Source of the DNA: Corynebacterium sp. P4-C1
GTDB lineage: Bacteria > Actinomycetota > Actinomycetes > Mycobacteriales > Mycobacteriaceae
Reading direction: 5' to 3'
DNA length: 64,000 nt
Assembly: GCF_030503595.1 (NCBI RefSeq)
Contig: NZ_CP129966.1
Location: 248,001 to 312,000, forward strand
Below are positions 1 to 6,741 of this stretch, piece by piece. A model generated the notes under the pieces. The model was given only the letters and a program-made list of their open reading frames with translations. It was not told the origin of the DNA and ran no database searches. Position 1 is the stretch's first letter; every line of letters begins with the position of its first letter. The position numbers and the translations under genes are program-made.

Positions 1-1182
1 GTGCAGAAGATGCCGCACCTGCTTGTGGCTGGTTCAACCGGTTCCGGTAAGTCCGCGTTCGTGAACTCCATGCTCGTGTCCCTGCTGACGCGCGCGACGC
101 CGGAAGAGGTCCGCCTCATCCTCGTCGACCCGAAGATGGTGGAGCTCACCCCGTACGAGGGAATCCCGCACCTGATCACCCCGATCATCACCCAGCCCAA
201 GAAGGCGGCGGCAGCGTTGCAGTGGCTCGTGGAGGAGATGGAGCAGCGCTACATGGACATGAAGTCCGCGCGCGTGCGCCACATCAAGGACTTCAACAAG
301 AAGGTCCGCTCCGGCGAGCACACGGCTCCTCCGGGGTCCGAGCGCGAAATGCGCCCGTACCCGCTCATCGTCTGCGTCGTCGACGAGCTCGCCGACCTCA
401 TGATGACGGCGCCGAAGGAGATCGAGGACTCCATTGTCCGCATCACACAGAAGGCCCGCGCCGCCGGCATCCACCTGGTGCTCGCCACGCAGCGCCCGTC
501 AGTGGACGTGGTCACCGGCCTGATCAAGACGAACGTGCCGTCGCGCCTCGCCTTTGCGACCTCCTCGCTCACCGACTCCCGCGTCATCCTCGACCAGGGT
601 GGCGCCGAGAAGCTCATCGGCATGGGCGACGCTCTGTTCATTCCGCAGGGCGCTGGCAAGCCGCAGCGTCTCCAAGGCGCCTTCGTCACCGACGAGGAAA
701 TCCAGGCTGTCGTCGATGCCGTCAAGGAGCAGGGCGAACCGCACTACACCGAAGGTGTCACCGAGGAAAAGGCTCCGGAGAAGAAAGAGATCGACGAGGA
801 GATCGGTAAGGACATGGACGACCTCCTCGAGGCCGTCGAGCTCGTTGTCACCTCCCAGCTCGGCTCCACGTCGATGCTGCAGCGAAAGCTCCGCATCGGC
901 TTCGCCAAGGCCGGCCGCCTCATGGACCTCATGGAATCCCGCGGTGTCGTCGGCCCGTCCGAGGGCTCCAAGGCACGCGAGGTGCTGGTCAAGCCCGAAG
1001 AGCTCGAGACTATCCAGTGGATGATCAAGGGGGCCGACCCCGCCGAGGCGCCCAAGGAGGTACTCGAGGAGCAGTCGCTTGACGACGATTCCGCCAACTC
1101 CGGTGCCGAGTCCGGCTCCGGCGCCAGCACAGATGCTCAAACGGTGAAGGCCACCTACAACCCGACCGGCGGCGCGTTCTAA
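1..1182 (+). CDS. ftsK: DNA translocase FtsK, C-terminal part (5' end outside window)
   Basis: This is the motor and gamma portion of the septal DNA translocase FtsK/SpoIIIE, which pumps chromosome termini through the closing septum. The fragment of 393 residues opens just before the Walker A motif (GSTGSGKS, residues about 11-18), has a Walker B-like segment ([11 protein letters not shown], about 124-134), and ends with the winged-helix gamma domain (about 275-340, with [20 protein letters not shown]) that reads KOPS-type polar sequences. The N-terminal membrane domain lies outside the window. A short acidic, Ser/Gly-rich tail follows the gamma domain. It stops three bases before the split DJ-1/PfpI gene. 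Family assignment is secure. Confidence 0.95.
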   Translation: MQKMPHLLVAGSTGSGKSAFVNSMLVSLLTRATPEEVRLILVDPKMVELTPYEGIPHLITPIITQPKKAAAALQWLVEEMEQRYMDMKSARVRHIKDFNKKVRSGEHTAPPGSEREMRPYPLIVCVVDELADLMMTAPKEIEDSIVRITQKARAAGIHLVLATQRPSVDVVTGLIKTNVPSRLAFATSSLTDSRVILDQGGAEKLIGMGDALFIPQGAGKPQRLQGAFVTDEEIQAVVDAVKEQGEPHYTEGVTEEKAPEKKEIDEEIGKDMDDLLEAVELVVTSQLGSTSMLQRKLRIGFAKAGRLMDLMESRGVVGPSEGSKAREVLVKPEELETIQWMIKGADPAEAPKEVLEEQSLDDDSANSGAESGSGASTDAQTVKATYNPTGGAF

Positions 1183-1185
1183 CCG

Positions 1186-1392
1186 ATGGGCGCTACTCCT
1201 GAGCTTCGGTTCTCTGTCGTCCTTTTCGACGATGTTGAGCTGCTCGATGTGGCTGGCCCGGTTGAAGTGCTGTCCAAGGTCGACGACTTCGACGTGGAAA
1301 TGCTCTCAGCGGATGGTGGTTCCGTCGCGAGTTCGCAAGGAGTGCGGCTCGGCGTGGACGGCGACTTCAGTTCGGCAACCGGGGATGTGCTT
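1186..1392 (+). pseudogene. DJ-1/PfpI family gene, 5' fragment (interrupted)
   Basis: The 69 codons match the N-terminal half of a DJ-1/PfpI (glutamine amidotransferase-like) protein: a first beta strand FSVVLFDDVELLDVAGPVEV followed by a VEMLSADGG strand. The frame ends as GDVL and then a TGA at 1393-1395. The missing half (LPGGMGTRR and the nucleophile-elbow Cys) is found in frame from 6148. Joining CTT (1390-1392) to TTC (6148-6150) restores a continuous protein of about 200 residues, the normal family size. The gene was therefore split by the DNA between and is very likely inactive. Confidence 0.85.
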
Positions 1393-1593
1393 TGATCCAG
1401 AAACGGGGCAAAAGACGCTAAAGACAACAAGCCGTGGACGACCCGACCTTAATATCGTCCACGAGGATGGTGTGCCAATTAAAACGGAGTTTGATCGCCC
1501 ACCTGCGTCTAGGGCGCCGCATCATGCACAACAGCAGTTGGATGCGAATCCGGATGCGGTTGTTTGGTTGCTTACGCTAGACAAGCTTGAAGA
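1393..1593 (+). pseudogene. Unknown ORF, remnant truncated at 5' end and cut by the IS element
   Basis: In the frame of position 1232 an open stretch runs from the island junction into the IS, reading CFDPETGQKTLKT, then NIVHEDGVPIKTEFD and DAVVWLLTLDKLEE. It has no start of its own within the island. Removing the IS (1594-2899) and one copy of the AGA duplication keeps the frame open for 13 further codons (ENLFVKVIRDGGR) to a TGA at 2940-2942. This suggests a real gene tail that the IS broke. I do not recognise the family. Confidence 0.5.
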
Positions 1594-1666
1594 GGGACCT
1601 GACCCCTGTTTGGTAGACACCTGATATCCATCCCGGTTGGGTTGGGAAGAAAGGTAATCTACCACC

Positions 1667-1967
1667 ATGCCTAGGTATTCCGAACAGTTCAAACGTGATG
1701 CTGTGGCCCTCTATGAGAACAATGAGGACCTTTCACTTCACGCGGCTTCGACAGAGCTTGGAGTTAATCGTTCCTCACTTTATTCCTGGCTTAAGCAGTA
1801 TGGCACCGGCAAACGTGCTCGCACGAAGGCCATGCGTGATCACGCCCAGGCGACGGCTGATTCTGAGCGAATCCGCCAGTGAGACAAAAGAAAACGCAAA
1901 GTTGCGCGAAGAACGCGACATCCTGCGTAAGGCCGCGAAATATTTTGCCGAAGAGACACGCTGGTGA
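1667..1967 (+). pseudogene. IS3-family orfA, frameshifted
   Basis: The N-terminal part (1667-1882) is a helix-turn-helix protein reading SEQFKRDAV, then LGVNRSSLYSWLKQYG, typical of IS3 OrfA. It meets a TGA at 1880-1882. The expected leucine-zipper tail (ENAKLREERDILRKAAKYF) is intact in the +1 frame and runs to a TGA at 1965-1967. The switch therefore lies just upstream of 1880 and fits a single-base insertion better than the usual -1 programmed slip, which in this family occurs at the orfA/orfB overlap. The shifted frame overlaps the orfB start by four bases (GTGA). Confidence 0.8.
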
Positions 1968-2860
1968 TCCGCTTCCAGTTTGTCTATGACCACCGAACCG
2001 AGTACTCGGTCAAGCGGATGTGCCATGTGTTAAAGCTCAATCGCTCCTCGTTCTACAAATGGGTCAACACCCGCGAGAATCGCAGGTTAAAGATGTGTTC
2101 CGATGCTCTTATTGGTGCAAGAATCACAACCATTTTCGATGATGAGCACGGGCTTTGTGGTGCTAAACGCATCGCTGCAAGCCTCAACGACGATCCGGAC
2201 TTCGGCGCGACTAATCATAAGAAGGTTGCCCGCATCATGAAATCCATGGGGTTGAAGGGCTTTACGAAAAGGCGTCGATGCATCACCACTAGGCGCAAGC
2301 CTGGTCACCGTGTCATGCCAGATTTAGTAGGCCGTAAGTTCACTGCTGGCAGGCCGAATCACGTCTATGTAGGCGACATCACCTACCTGCCGTGTAAGGG
2401 CGGGAAGAACATGTACCTTGCCACGGTCATTGACGCCTATTCACGCAAGCTCGTTGGTCATGCGCTAGCCGATCACATGCGGGTATCGCTGGTTATCGAA
2501 GCTTTATCTCATGCCAGCGAAGTCCGCGGAAGCCTTAAAGGGGCAATTTTCCATTCTGATCATGGCAGTGTGTACACATCACAGGCGTTTGGGGATCACT
2601 GCGCCGAACTTGGTGTGCGCCAATCCATGGGCGCGGCGGGAACTAGTGCCGATAATGCCCTGGCAGAGTCATTTAACGCCACCTTAAAGCGTGAAGTTCT
2701 ACGTGATCGGAAAGTCTTTGACAATCCCATTACCTGCCGGCAGGAAGTCTTTCGATGGTGCATGCGCTACAACACCCGCAGACGGCACTACTGGTGCAAC
2801 CTTCTAGCCCCCGATGATTTCGAAGTACTCACCTCAACTACACTGATCCAAGCAGCATAG
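1964..2860 (+). CDS. IS3-family transposase OrfB (DDE)
   Basis: This is a 298-residue IS3-type OrfB with an N-terminal HTH_21-like region (HVLKLNRSSFYKW) and an rve integrase core. The three catalytic acidic residues are visible: D in YVGDITYLP, D in HSDHGSVYTS, and E in DNALAESFNATLKRE. In active elements it is normally made as an OrfAB fusion by frameshifting. Here the upstream orfA is damaged, so production of a full transposase is doubtful although orfB itself is open. Confidence 0.92.
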   Translation: MIRFQFVYDHRTEYSVKRMCHVLKLNRSSFYKWVNTRENRRLKMCSDALIGARITTIFDDEHGLCGAKRIAASLNDDPDFGATNHKKVARIMKSMGLKGFTKRRRCITTRRKPGHRVMPDLVGRKFTAGRPNHVYVGDITYLPCKGGKNMYLATVIDAYSRKLVGHALADHMRVSLVIEALSHASEVRGSLKGAIFHSDHGSVYTSQAFGDHCAELGVRQSMGAAGTSADNALAESFNATLKREVLRDRKVFDNPITCRQEVFRWCMRYNTRRRHYWCNLLAPDDFEVLTSTTLIQAA

Positions 2861-2960
2861 CTAACCCCCGACGTGTCTACTTTCCGGGGGTCAGGCCCCA
2901 GAAAATCTGTTCGTCAAGGTAATTCGGGATGGTGGAAGGTGAACAGATATATAAGACCAC

Positions 2961-2970
2961 GTATCGATAC
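2961..2970. other. 10-bp perfect palindrome upstream of the secreted-protein gene
   Basis: GTATCGATAC lies about 90 bp before the start of the secreted-protein gene at 3056, in an otherwise non-coding 150-bp stretch after the IS. It could be an operator, but a single 10-bp palindrome is weak evidence. No clear -10/-35 pair is evident to me. Confidence 0.25.
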
Positions 2971-3055
2971 CGTAACGATGATGATTATCGGTTGTATGGG
3001 AGCTTTGGGCGTGGTGAGCTAGTCGAGTCCATCAAGATTCGAGAAAGGCCTAAAT

Positions 3056-3691
3056 ATGAAGGCTTTGGGTGCAGTAGCACTACTATCGATTGGCGTCACG
3101 GCGAATGCCTTGGCAGCATCGCCAGCACATGCCACACCAGCAGAAACTGACTCTTACGAGCGGATCGCTCAGACGACTATTGAACTGCGTGAGAAAGAGC
3201 ATATTGATCCGAAGGCTGAGACCCCAGACCATATCGTACAGCAAGTTTTAAATGAAACCGGCTCTGCAGGGGATAAAACCGCCTTTCGAGACTCCGGCGA
3301 GAACTATGGAACCAACATCGGTAGGCATGAAGCGGCAGCCTGTGCGACCAATCCTTATGATTGTGTTCGCGCGAAAGAGGCAATCAAGGACGCGGAACGT
3401 ATCTCCTCGCAAACGTTTCCAAACAAGGTAACGAACGATAACATTCAGGACGCTGATAGGCATTGTGTGTGGCAGGCGCTGACAACGATCCGGGCTAACG
3501 CAGATTTTGCACGAAAAATTGGCGATGCCCACGAAACAGACCATCCTGGTTCTCCTGAAGCTGGGCACATGGATCAAACAAACAATGCCATTGGTCGAGA
3601 CATTGGATTGCGACACGAAGGAGATGAAGCGGGCGCCATCAATGAATGTCATGCGCAGGCTAAAAACGGTGGTCTGATCAAGATAAACTGA
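3056..3691 (+). CDS. Secreted protein of unknown role (resembles DUF6973)
   Basis: This 211-residue protein begins with a clear Sec signal peptide of about 26 residues (hydrophobic ALGAVALLSIGVTANAL, cleavage near AHA-TPA). The mature part has a conserved-looking C-terminal block (about 130-195): DADRHCVWQAL, then GDAHETDHPG, then MDQTNNAIGRDIG. Spaced D/H/E/N residues of this kind resemble the uncharacterised DUF6973 domain and could form a metal site. Six Cys residues lie in the mature part. The start is set by AGAAAGG seven bases upstream. A small membrane protein gene follows 17 bases later. The gene sits in AT-rich island DNA. Enzymatic or toxin activity is only a guess. Confidence 0.7.
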   Translation: MKALGAVALLSIGVTANALAASPAHATPAETDSYERIAQTTIELREKEHIDPKAETPDHIVQQVLNETGSAGDKTAFRDSGENYGTNIGRHEAAACATNPYDCVRAKEAIKDAERISSQTFPNKVTNDNIQDADRHCVWQALTTIRANADFARKIGDAHETDHPGSPEAGHMDQTNNAIGRDIGLRHEGDEAGAINECHAQAKNGGLIKIN

Positions 3692-3708
3692 TTGGTAAGG
3701 AATTTGTT

Positions 3709-4002
3709 GTGAAAGAAAGAACGAGCATTCCGGGAATACTTTTTGGAATTGTCTTGGGCGTCGCAACCCTTTATGGCGGAGTGCTCCTGTCCACATGGCT
3801 TCCAATACCTTTCGTCTTCTATGGGCTACCTCTACCTTCATTGGTGGTGTTGGGTGTATTAGCCATGTTTGTCTACATGTTGAAAAAGGATCGGCTTAGC
3901 GACCGATCATGGCGTGCTTTTGCCTTCACATTCGCCGCGGCTTTCGTCGTATCAGCGTTCTTATGGGTGAGCACCGTTTCTAGCTATGGAAACTTCGCAT
4001 AG
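3709..4002 (+). CDS. Small membrane protein paired with the secreted protein
   Basis: This 97-residue protein has three predicted membrane segments (about 9-28, 33-57 and 70-90), with a basic loop (LKKDRLSDRSWR) between the second and third. It starts at GTG 3709, just after the stop of the secreted-protein gene, so the two are very likely co-transcribed. I recognise no family. Small multi-pass proteins directly after secreted proteins are sometimes immunity proteins or export partners. That would fit here but is inference from position only. Confidence 0.6.
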   Translation: MKERTSIPGILFGIVLGVATLYGGVLLSTWLPIPFVFYGLPLPSLVVLGVLAMFVYMLKKDRLSDRSWRAFAFTFAAAFVVSAFLWVSTVSSYGNFA

Positions 4003-4115
4003 CCTATAGATATGGAACCGCTGTAAGGCCAATTACACCTCAAAAGAACAGTTTTAGAATTACTGTCAGAGTCAGAAGGCGTTGGCACAGATGGCCCCGG
4101 TGACCAGGGTTGTGA

Positions 4116-4370
4116 CGACGGCTTCGGAACACCATCCGGTCAGTACTCGTGCCTGTGGATCCACAGCTGTTGTGCGAGGTTGACCGCGTGATCATCCTGG
4201 GAGGTGATGCCCAGCTGGAGCTTCCCGACGACGCCCACGGAACGTGCGAACGGTGGGTGACCGACGAGCCGTCCAGGAGGGGGATAGAGGGGATCGAGCG
4301 CATACGTCTGGTCCGTGACGACATCGACACGCGTGTACGCCGGCTCGTTGCCGAGCTGCTCGAGAACTGA
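4116..4370 (+). pseudogene. Arsenate reductase (LMW phosphatase type), C-terminal remnant
   Basis: The frame reads [23 protein letters not shown], interrupted by nothing, then [17 protein letters not shown] and [21 protein letters not shown]. This is the characteristic C-terminal third of actinobacterial low-molecular-weight-phosphatase-type ArsC. The upstream catalytic loop (CxxNxxRS) is absent. A TGA at 4113-4115 closes the frame, and the preceding DNA is unrelated. A GTG at 4149 would give 73 residues, but without the catalytic Cys it cannot be a working reductase. A strong hairpin follows at 4388-4425. It points towards the permease/ArsR operon on the opposite strand. Confidence 0.75.
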
Positions 4371-4387
4371 CCACCCCACCTCACACC

Positions 4388-4425
4388 ATCAACGACCCCC
4401 CGCGAACTCGCGCGGGGTCGTTGAT
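4388..4425. terminator. Long hairpin between arsC remnant and permease operon
   Basis: Arms 4388-4404 and 4409-4425 pair over 17 positions with one mismatch (ATCAACGACCCC against GGGGTCGTTGAT, with a CGCG extension and an AACT loop). No T tract follows on either strand, so it is an intrinsic terminator only by structure. It lies between the converging arsC remnant and the permease operon and could serve both. Confidence 0.55.
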
Positions 4426-4494
4426 GCCTGAACTGATCATCAGCGTCGTCGGCCTGAAACCGGACATGCTGGTAGATACCAGGAGCGTGGCAGG

Positions 4495-4622
4495 TTAGGA
4501 CTGAGCCTGCGGATGCTGCTCCTCCTGGTCACTGGTGGTGTCGGTGTCGTCGTCGGCGACGATCTCGACACTGCAGCAATCGGAGTTCGTATTCTTCTTG
4601 TGAAACAGGTCTTTGAAGCCAT
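4495..4622 (-). pseudogene. Small Cys-containing protein after the permease, frameshifted at codon 2
   Basis: A good ribosome site (AGGAG, six bases upstream) points to ATG at 4620-4622. The frame that follows it gives a basic, Pro/Arg-rich nonsense sequence. One base out of phase, the same DNA reads GFKDLFHKKNTNSDCCSVEIV, then ADDDTDTTSDQEEQHPQAQS and a stop at 4495. That is a sensible acidic small protein with a vicinal Cys pair, of the kind I associate with permease/ArsR loci. One G missing from an ATGGGC start would explain this. It may be a pseudogene or a sequence error. Confidence 0.55.
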
Positions 4623-4652
4623 GAGGGTCTCCTTTCGTTAGAGGTAAGTGGT

Positions 4653-5540
4653 TTAGAGGATGATCGTCATCGCGTAGCTGGCCAGCATGGCCGCCAGCAG
4701 AATGGTGATCACGAAGGTGGCCAACAGTTTCGGCTTGAACACTGCCGCCAACATCGAGATTTCCGGTGGCGAGGCCCCGGACCCGCCGATCATCATCGCG
4801 AAGATCGGGCCGATGGCCACCCCGGCACCCGATAAAGCCAAGGCGACCGGCAGCATCGTCTCCAGTCGGACATACAGCGGGATACCAATCGCCGCAGCCA
4901 GTGGAATCAGCCACCAGACGTTTCCACCGGCCATAAATCCCAGGCCGTCTTCGGGCACGACCCCGTAGATGAATGCACCGATGGCCACGCCGATGATCAT
5001 CGGAAGGAGCATGGGGCGAAGATCGTCCCATGCCTGACGGATCGCTGCCGGGGTTTCTTGTTTGATTCCACGCCACGGGGTCCCGTCCAGCTGGCGCCCG
5101 CCCTTGACCTTGACCTTGCGCAGCTGGTCTTCCATGCCCAGCGCGGTCCAGACCCAGGGTGCTCCCAGCGACAGCAGCACCATGATCACCGCGTAGCTGA
5201 TCGCGACCTGCCAGGAAAGGGTCAGCCAGATCCCGCCGACGATAACCGGGTTGAGCAGCGGCGAAGCGATCAGGTAGGTCACGGTGGTACGAAAGGCCAC
5301 CCCGGCTTTGAGCATGCTGACAAACATCGGGATCGTCGAACAGGAACAAAACGGAGTGATCGCCCCCAACGCCAGTCCCTTGACCTGACCGGCAACCGCT
5401 CCACCAGCCATCCAGCTCTGCAACCGCTCCGGGCCGAAGCGCCGGTTGATCAACGCGACCGCATAGGAGATCACCAGAAACAGCAGGAGCAGTTCGACCA
5501 GGAGGGTAGCGAACGTGCCGAGCGCGCTAATCAGCATCAA
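4653..5540 (-). CDS. COG0701-type permease (ArsP-like)
   Basis: This 295-residue polytopic membrane protein has about eight hydrophobic segments. It contains the family signature ITPFCSCSTIPMF (about residues 60-72), SPLLNPVI, and a repeat-like second half GASPPEISML. The family (COG0701/DUF318) includes ArsP, an exporter of trivalent organoarsenicals, and other permeases of unknown substrate. Its start overlaps the end of the upstream arsR by about 14 bases, so the two are translationally coupled and regulated together. Arsenic-related export is the best inference, supported by the ArsR and the arsC remnant. The actual substrate is unproven. Confidence 0.8.
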   Translation of the reverse strand: MMLISALGTFATLLVELLLLFLVISYAVALINRRFGPERLQSWMAGGAVAGQVKGLALGAITPFCSCSTIPMFVSMLKAGVAFRTTVTYLIASPLLNPVIVGGIWLTLSWQVAISYAVIMVLLSLGAPWVWTALGMEDQLRKVKVKGGRQLDGTPWRGIKQETPAAIRQAWDDLRPMLLPMIIGVAIGAFIYGVVPEDGLGFMAGGNVWWLIPLAAAIGIPLYVRLETMLPVALALSGAGVAIGPIFAMMIGGSGASPPEISMLAAVFKPKLLATFVITILLAAMLASYAMTIIL

Positions 5541-5916
5541 CGACCTCGTTTCTCAGGGAGGTGTCCGTGCAGCAGGCGCGTTGTCCCTCCGGCGTCAACG
5601 TCGCCAGGTGCGCCAGCCAGCGCACCGGATCAGCCAGCTGAGCACAACACACCGAATTCAGCGTGGCACGACCCGTCGGCTCCGAGTCCACCAGTCCGGC
5701 CTTGCGCAGGGCAGCCAGATGATGGCTAACCAACGCCTGACTCATCCCGGTGACCTCATGGAGCTGGCGGTTAGTCATCGACTTCTCCGCCAAGGTGAGC
5801 AGGATCGTCAACCGGTTTTCATCCGACAGCGCGGACAGGGTGGGCACAAGTAACTGGGCCCGCTCGGCGGGACTGAGATCCGACGCGGGGATGGATAAGG
5901 AAATCTCTGTAAGCAC
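5527..5916 (-). CDS. ArsR/SmtB-family repressor
   Basis: The 129-residue winged-helix protein has the ArsR core: LSALSDENRLTILLTLAE, then MTNRQLHEVTGMSQALVSHHLAALRKAGLV, with a wing near GRATLNSV. The classical ELCVCD arsenic site in helix 3 is missing. Vicinal cysteines appear further along (VCCAQL and ACCTDT), so inducer binding would have to use those, as in divergent ArsR types with C-terminal CC pairs. Start is GTG 5916. A likely operator lies just upstream at 5929-5944. The permease gene follows with overlap. Confidence 0.88.
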   Translation of the reverse strand: MLTEISLSIPASDLSPAERAQLLVPTLSALSDENRLTILLTLAEKSMTNRQLHEVTGMSQALVSHHLAALRKAGLVDSEPTGRATLNSVCCAQLADPVRWLAHLATLTPEGQRACCTDTSLRNEVVDAD

Positions 5917-5928
5917 ACCCCGACATTA

Positions 5929-5944
5929 ACAAGCGACTACTTGT
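5929..5944. promoter_or_regulatory. Candidate ArsR operator
   Basis: ACAAG-CGACTA-CTTGT is a perfect 5-bp inverted repeat with a 6-base spacer, 13 bases upstream of the arsR start. That geometry fits winged-helix ArsR/SmtB operators. A further CAAGCGA copy follows near 5948-5954. Autoregulation of the arsR-permease pair is inferred. Confidence 0.5.
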
Positions 5945-5966
5945 ATTGCAAGCGATGGTTTAAACG

Positions 5967-5998
5967 TCGGGAAAGGGGACCCCTCCCGCCTTTCCCGA
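5967..5998. other. Perfect 10-bp stem hairpin at island right end
   Basis: TCGGGAAAGG (5967-5976) pairs with CCTTTCCCGA (5989-5998) around a 12-base loop. It lies in the 230-bp non-coding stretch between arsR and the resumed DJ-1 fragment. No T run follows, so it is not a typical terminator. It may be part of the end of a mobile element. Confidence 0.45.
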
Positions 5999-6026
5999 GT
6001 GTCTCACTTCTAAGGAAGCGAGACAC
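5999..6026. other. Second hairpin, GTGTCTC/GAGACAC arms
   Basis: GTGTCTCACTTC (5999-6010) faces GAAGCGAGACAC (6015-6026), 11 of 12 positions complementary with a 4-base loop. A related TGTCTCACAAGT occurs at 6071. Such TGTCTCAC sequences look like insertion-sequence ends, but no transposase remains here and I cannot assign a family. Confidence 0.4.
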
Positions 6027-6147
6027 CATTAACAACAATGGATTGAAAATACATAGCCCCAGGAGGAGCATGTCTCACAAGTCACACCCTATTGTTACGC
6101 CGGTTTGGTGCGGAATGTTTGCTGTAAAATAGGGCCGTTCCCAGCAT

Positions 6148-6543
6148 TTCTTACCGGGCGGCATGGGGACGCGACGGCTGGTGGAAGACGACCGCTTCCT
6201 CGCCCAGTTGAAAGCAATGGCCGCCGGGCCGCAGATCCTGATGTCGGTGTGCACGGGATCTGCGCTCCTCGCTGCTGCTGGCCTGCTCGAGGGATACTCG
6301 GCGACGAGCAATAAGAGAGCGTTCGATTGGGCCACGAGCTTCGGCGAGAATATTGAGTGGCGCCGCTCGGCGCGGTGGGTGCACGACCGCGACCGGTGGA
6401 CATCCTCGGGAGTGGCCGCCGGGACCGACATGGCCGCAGCGTTCGTTGCGGACCGCTACGGCGGAAGATTCGTCTCCGACATCGCTGACGCGATTGAGCT
6501 CCGGCTGAATCTCGACGCCGACGACGACCCCTTCGCCGTCTAG
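6148..6543 (+). pseudogene. DJ-1/PfpI family gene, 3' fragment
   Basis: The fragment starts FLPGGMGTRRLVEDD and contains the nucleophile elbow SVCTGSALLAAAGLL, then RRSARWVHDRDRW and SSGVAAGTDMAAAFV. Together these make the C-terminal two thirds of a DJ-1/PfpI protein. In-frame TAG at 6130-6132 separates it from the island. Translation could start only at ATG 6163 inside the conserved core. It continues the frame broken at 1392. Confidence 0.85.
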
Positions 6544-6606
6544 GCCGCAACATTGTGGGCCGGCGTGTGTGCCCGCGGGAGCGATCAAGTAGTGTTGCTT
6601 GTCGTT

Positions 6607-6708
6607 GGAGGGGAGTACCCCGAAAGCGCCTCGGATCGTCAACACGGCCAACCGCATGCGGTTCCCGGTCCAGGCGGCCCGCCGCAGTAGCTGGTGGGGG
6701 AGACCTCC
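6607..6708 (+). ncRNA. yybP-ykoY-type (Mn2+) riboswitch aptamer
   Basis: The leader of the terC gene carries the hallmarks of the yybP-ykoY family: GGAGGGGAGTA at the 5' side (6607-6617), a central GATCGTCAACACGG segment (about 6634-6647), and GGGGGAGACCTCC at the 3' side (about 6696-6708). The outer GGAGG (6607-6611) can pair with CCTCC (6704-6708) to close helix P1. Known members bind Mn2+ and raise expression of Mn exporters such as the TerC/Alx family, which is exactly the gene downstream. Assignment is by motif recognition, not by a covariance search. Confidence 0.85.
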
Positions 6709-6733
6709 GGTTATTTCTCGACGCAACCGGAGG
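6704..6733 (+). promoter_or_regulatory. Riboswitch expression platform: SD-sequestering hairpin
   Basis: CCTCCGGTT (6704-6712) is a perfect complement of AACCGGAGG (6725-6733), and the GGAGG inside the right arm is the Shine-Dalgarno of terC (ATG 6742, eight bases on). The same CCTCC is needed for aptamer helix P1. The two pairings exclude each other, so metal-bound aptamer should free the ribosome site. This predicts translational activation by Mn2+. Confidence 0.75.
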
Positions 6734-6741
6734 TTCAATTC

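Larger units (their letters stand above)
1594..2899 (+). mobile_element. IS3-family insertion sequence, complete ends
   Basis: The 1306-bp element is bounded by imperfect 27-bp inverted repeats, 1594-1620 and 2873-2899, which match at 21 of 27 positions (CCTGACCCC near the tip, GTAGACAC inside). It is flanked by a 3-bp direct repeat AGA (1591-1593 and 2900-2902), as expected for IS3-family target duplication. It encodes orfA and orfB in the usual overlapping arrangement. orfA carries a frameshift, so this copy may not be able to move by itself. Confidence 0.9.
1393..6147. mobile_element. About 4.75-kb foreign insert splitting a DJ-1/PfpI gene
   Basis: The boundaries are set by where the DJ-1/PfpI reading frame is lost and regained. 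The insert is visibly AT-richer and uses different codons from the flanking chromosome, especially 2900-4080. It carries an interrupted unknown ORF, an IS3-type element, a secreted/membrane protein pair, an arsC remnant, a permease/ArsR pair and two strong hairpins near its right edge. I see no integrase, clear terminal inverted repeats or target duplication for the whole block. It may be a composite of several insertions or a recombination product. The exact ends could be off by a few bases because TTT occurs at both junctions. Confidence 0.75.

Noticed and set aside
2929..3150. Short open frame overlapping the secreted-protein gene
   Set aside because: It overlaps the signal peptide region of a better-supported gene and has no ribosome site. 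Its first part may belong to the gene broken by the IS, so it is mentioned only there.
4040..4384. Minus-strand open frames over the arsC remnant
   Set aside because: The plus strand there reads as a clear ArsC C-terminus, and the minus-strand frames are Arg/Ser-rich shadows.
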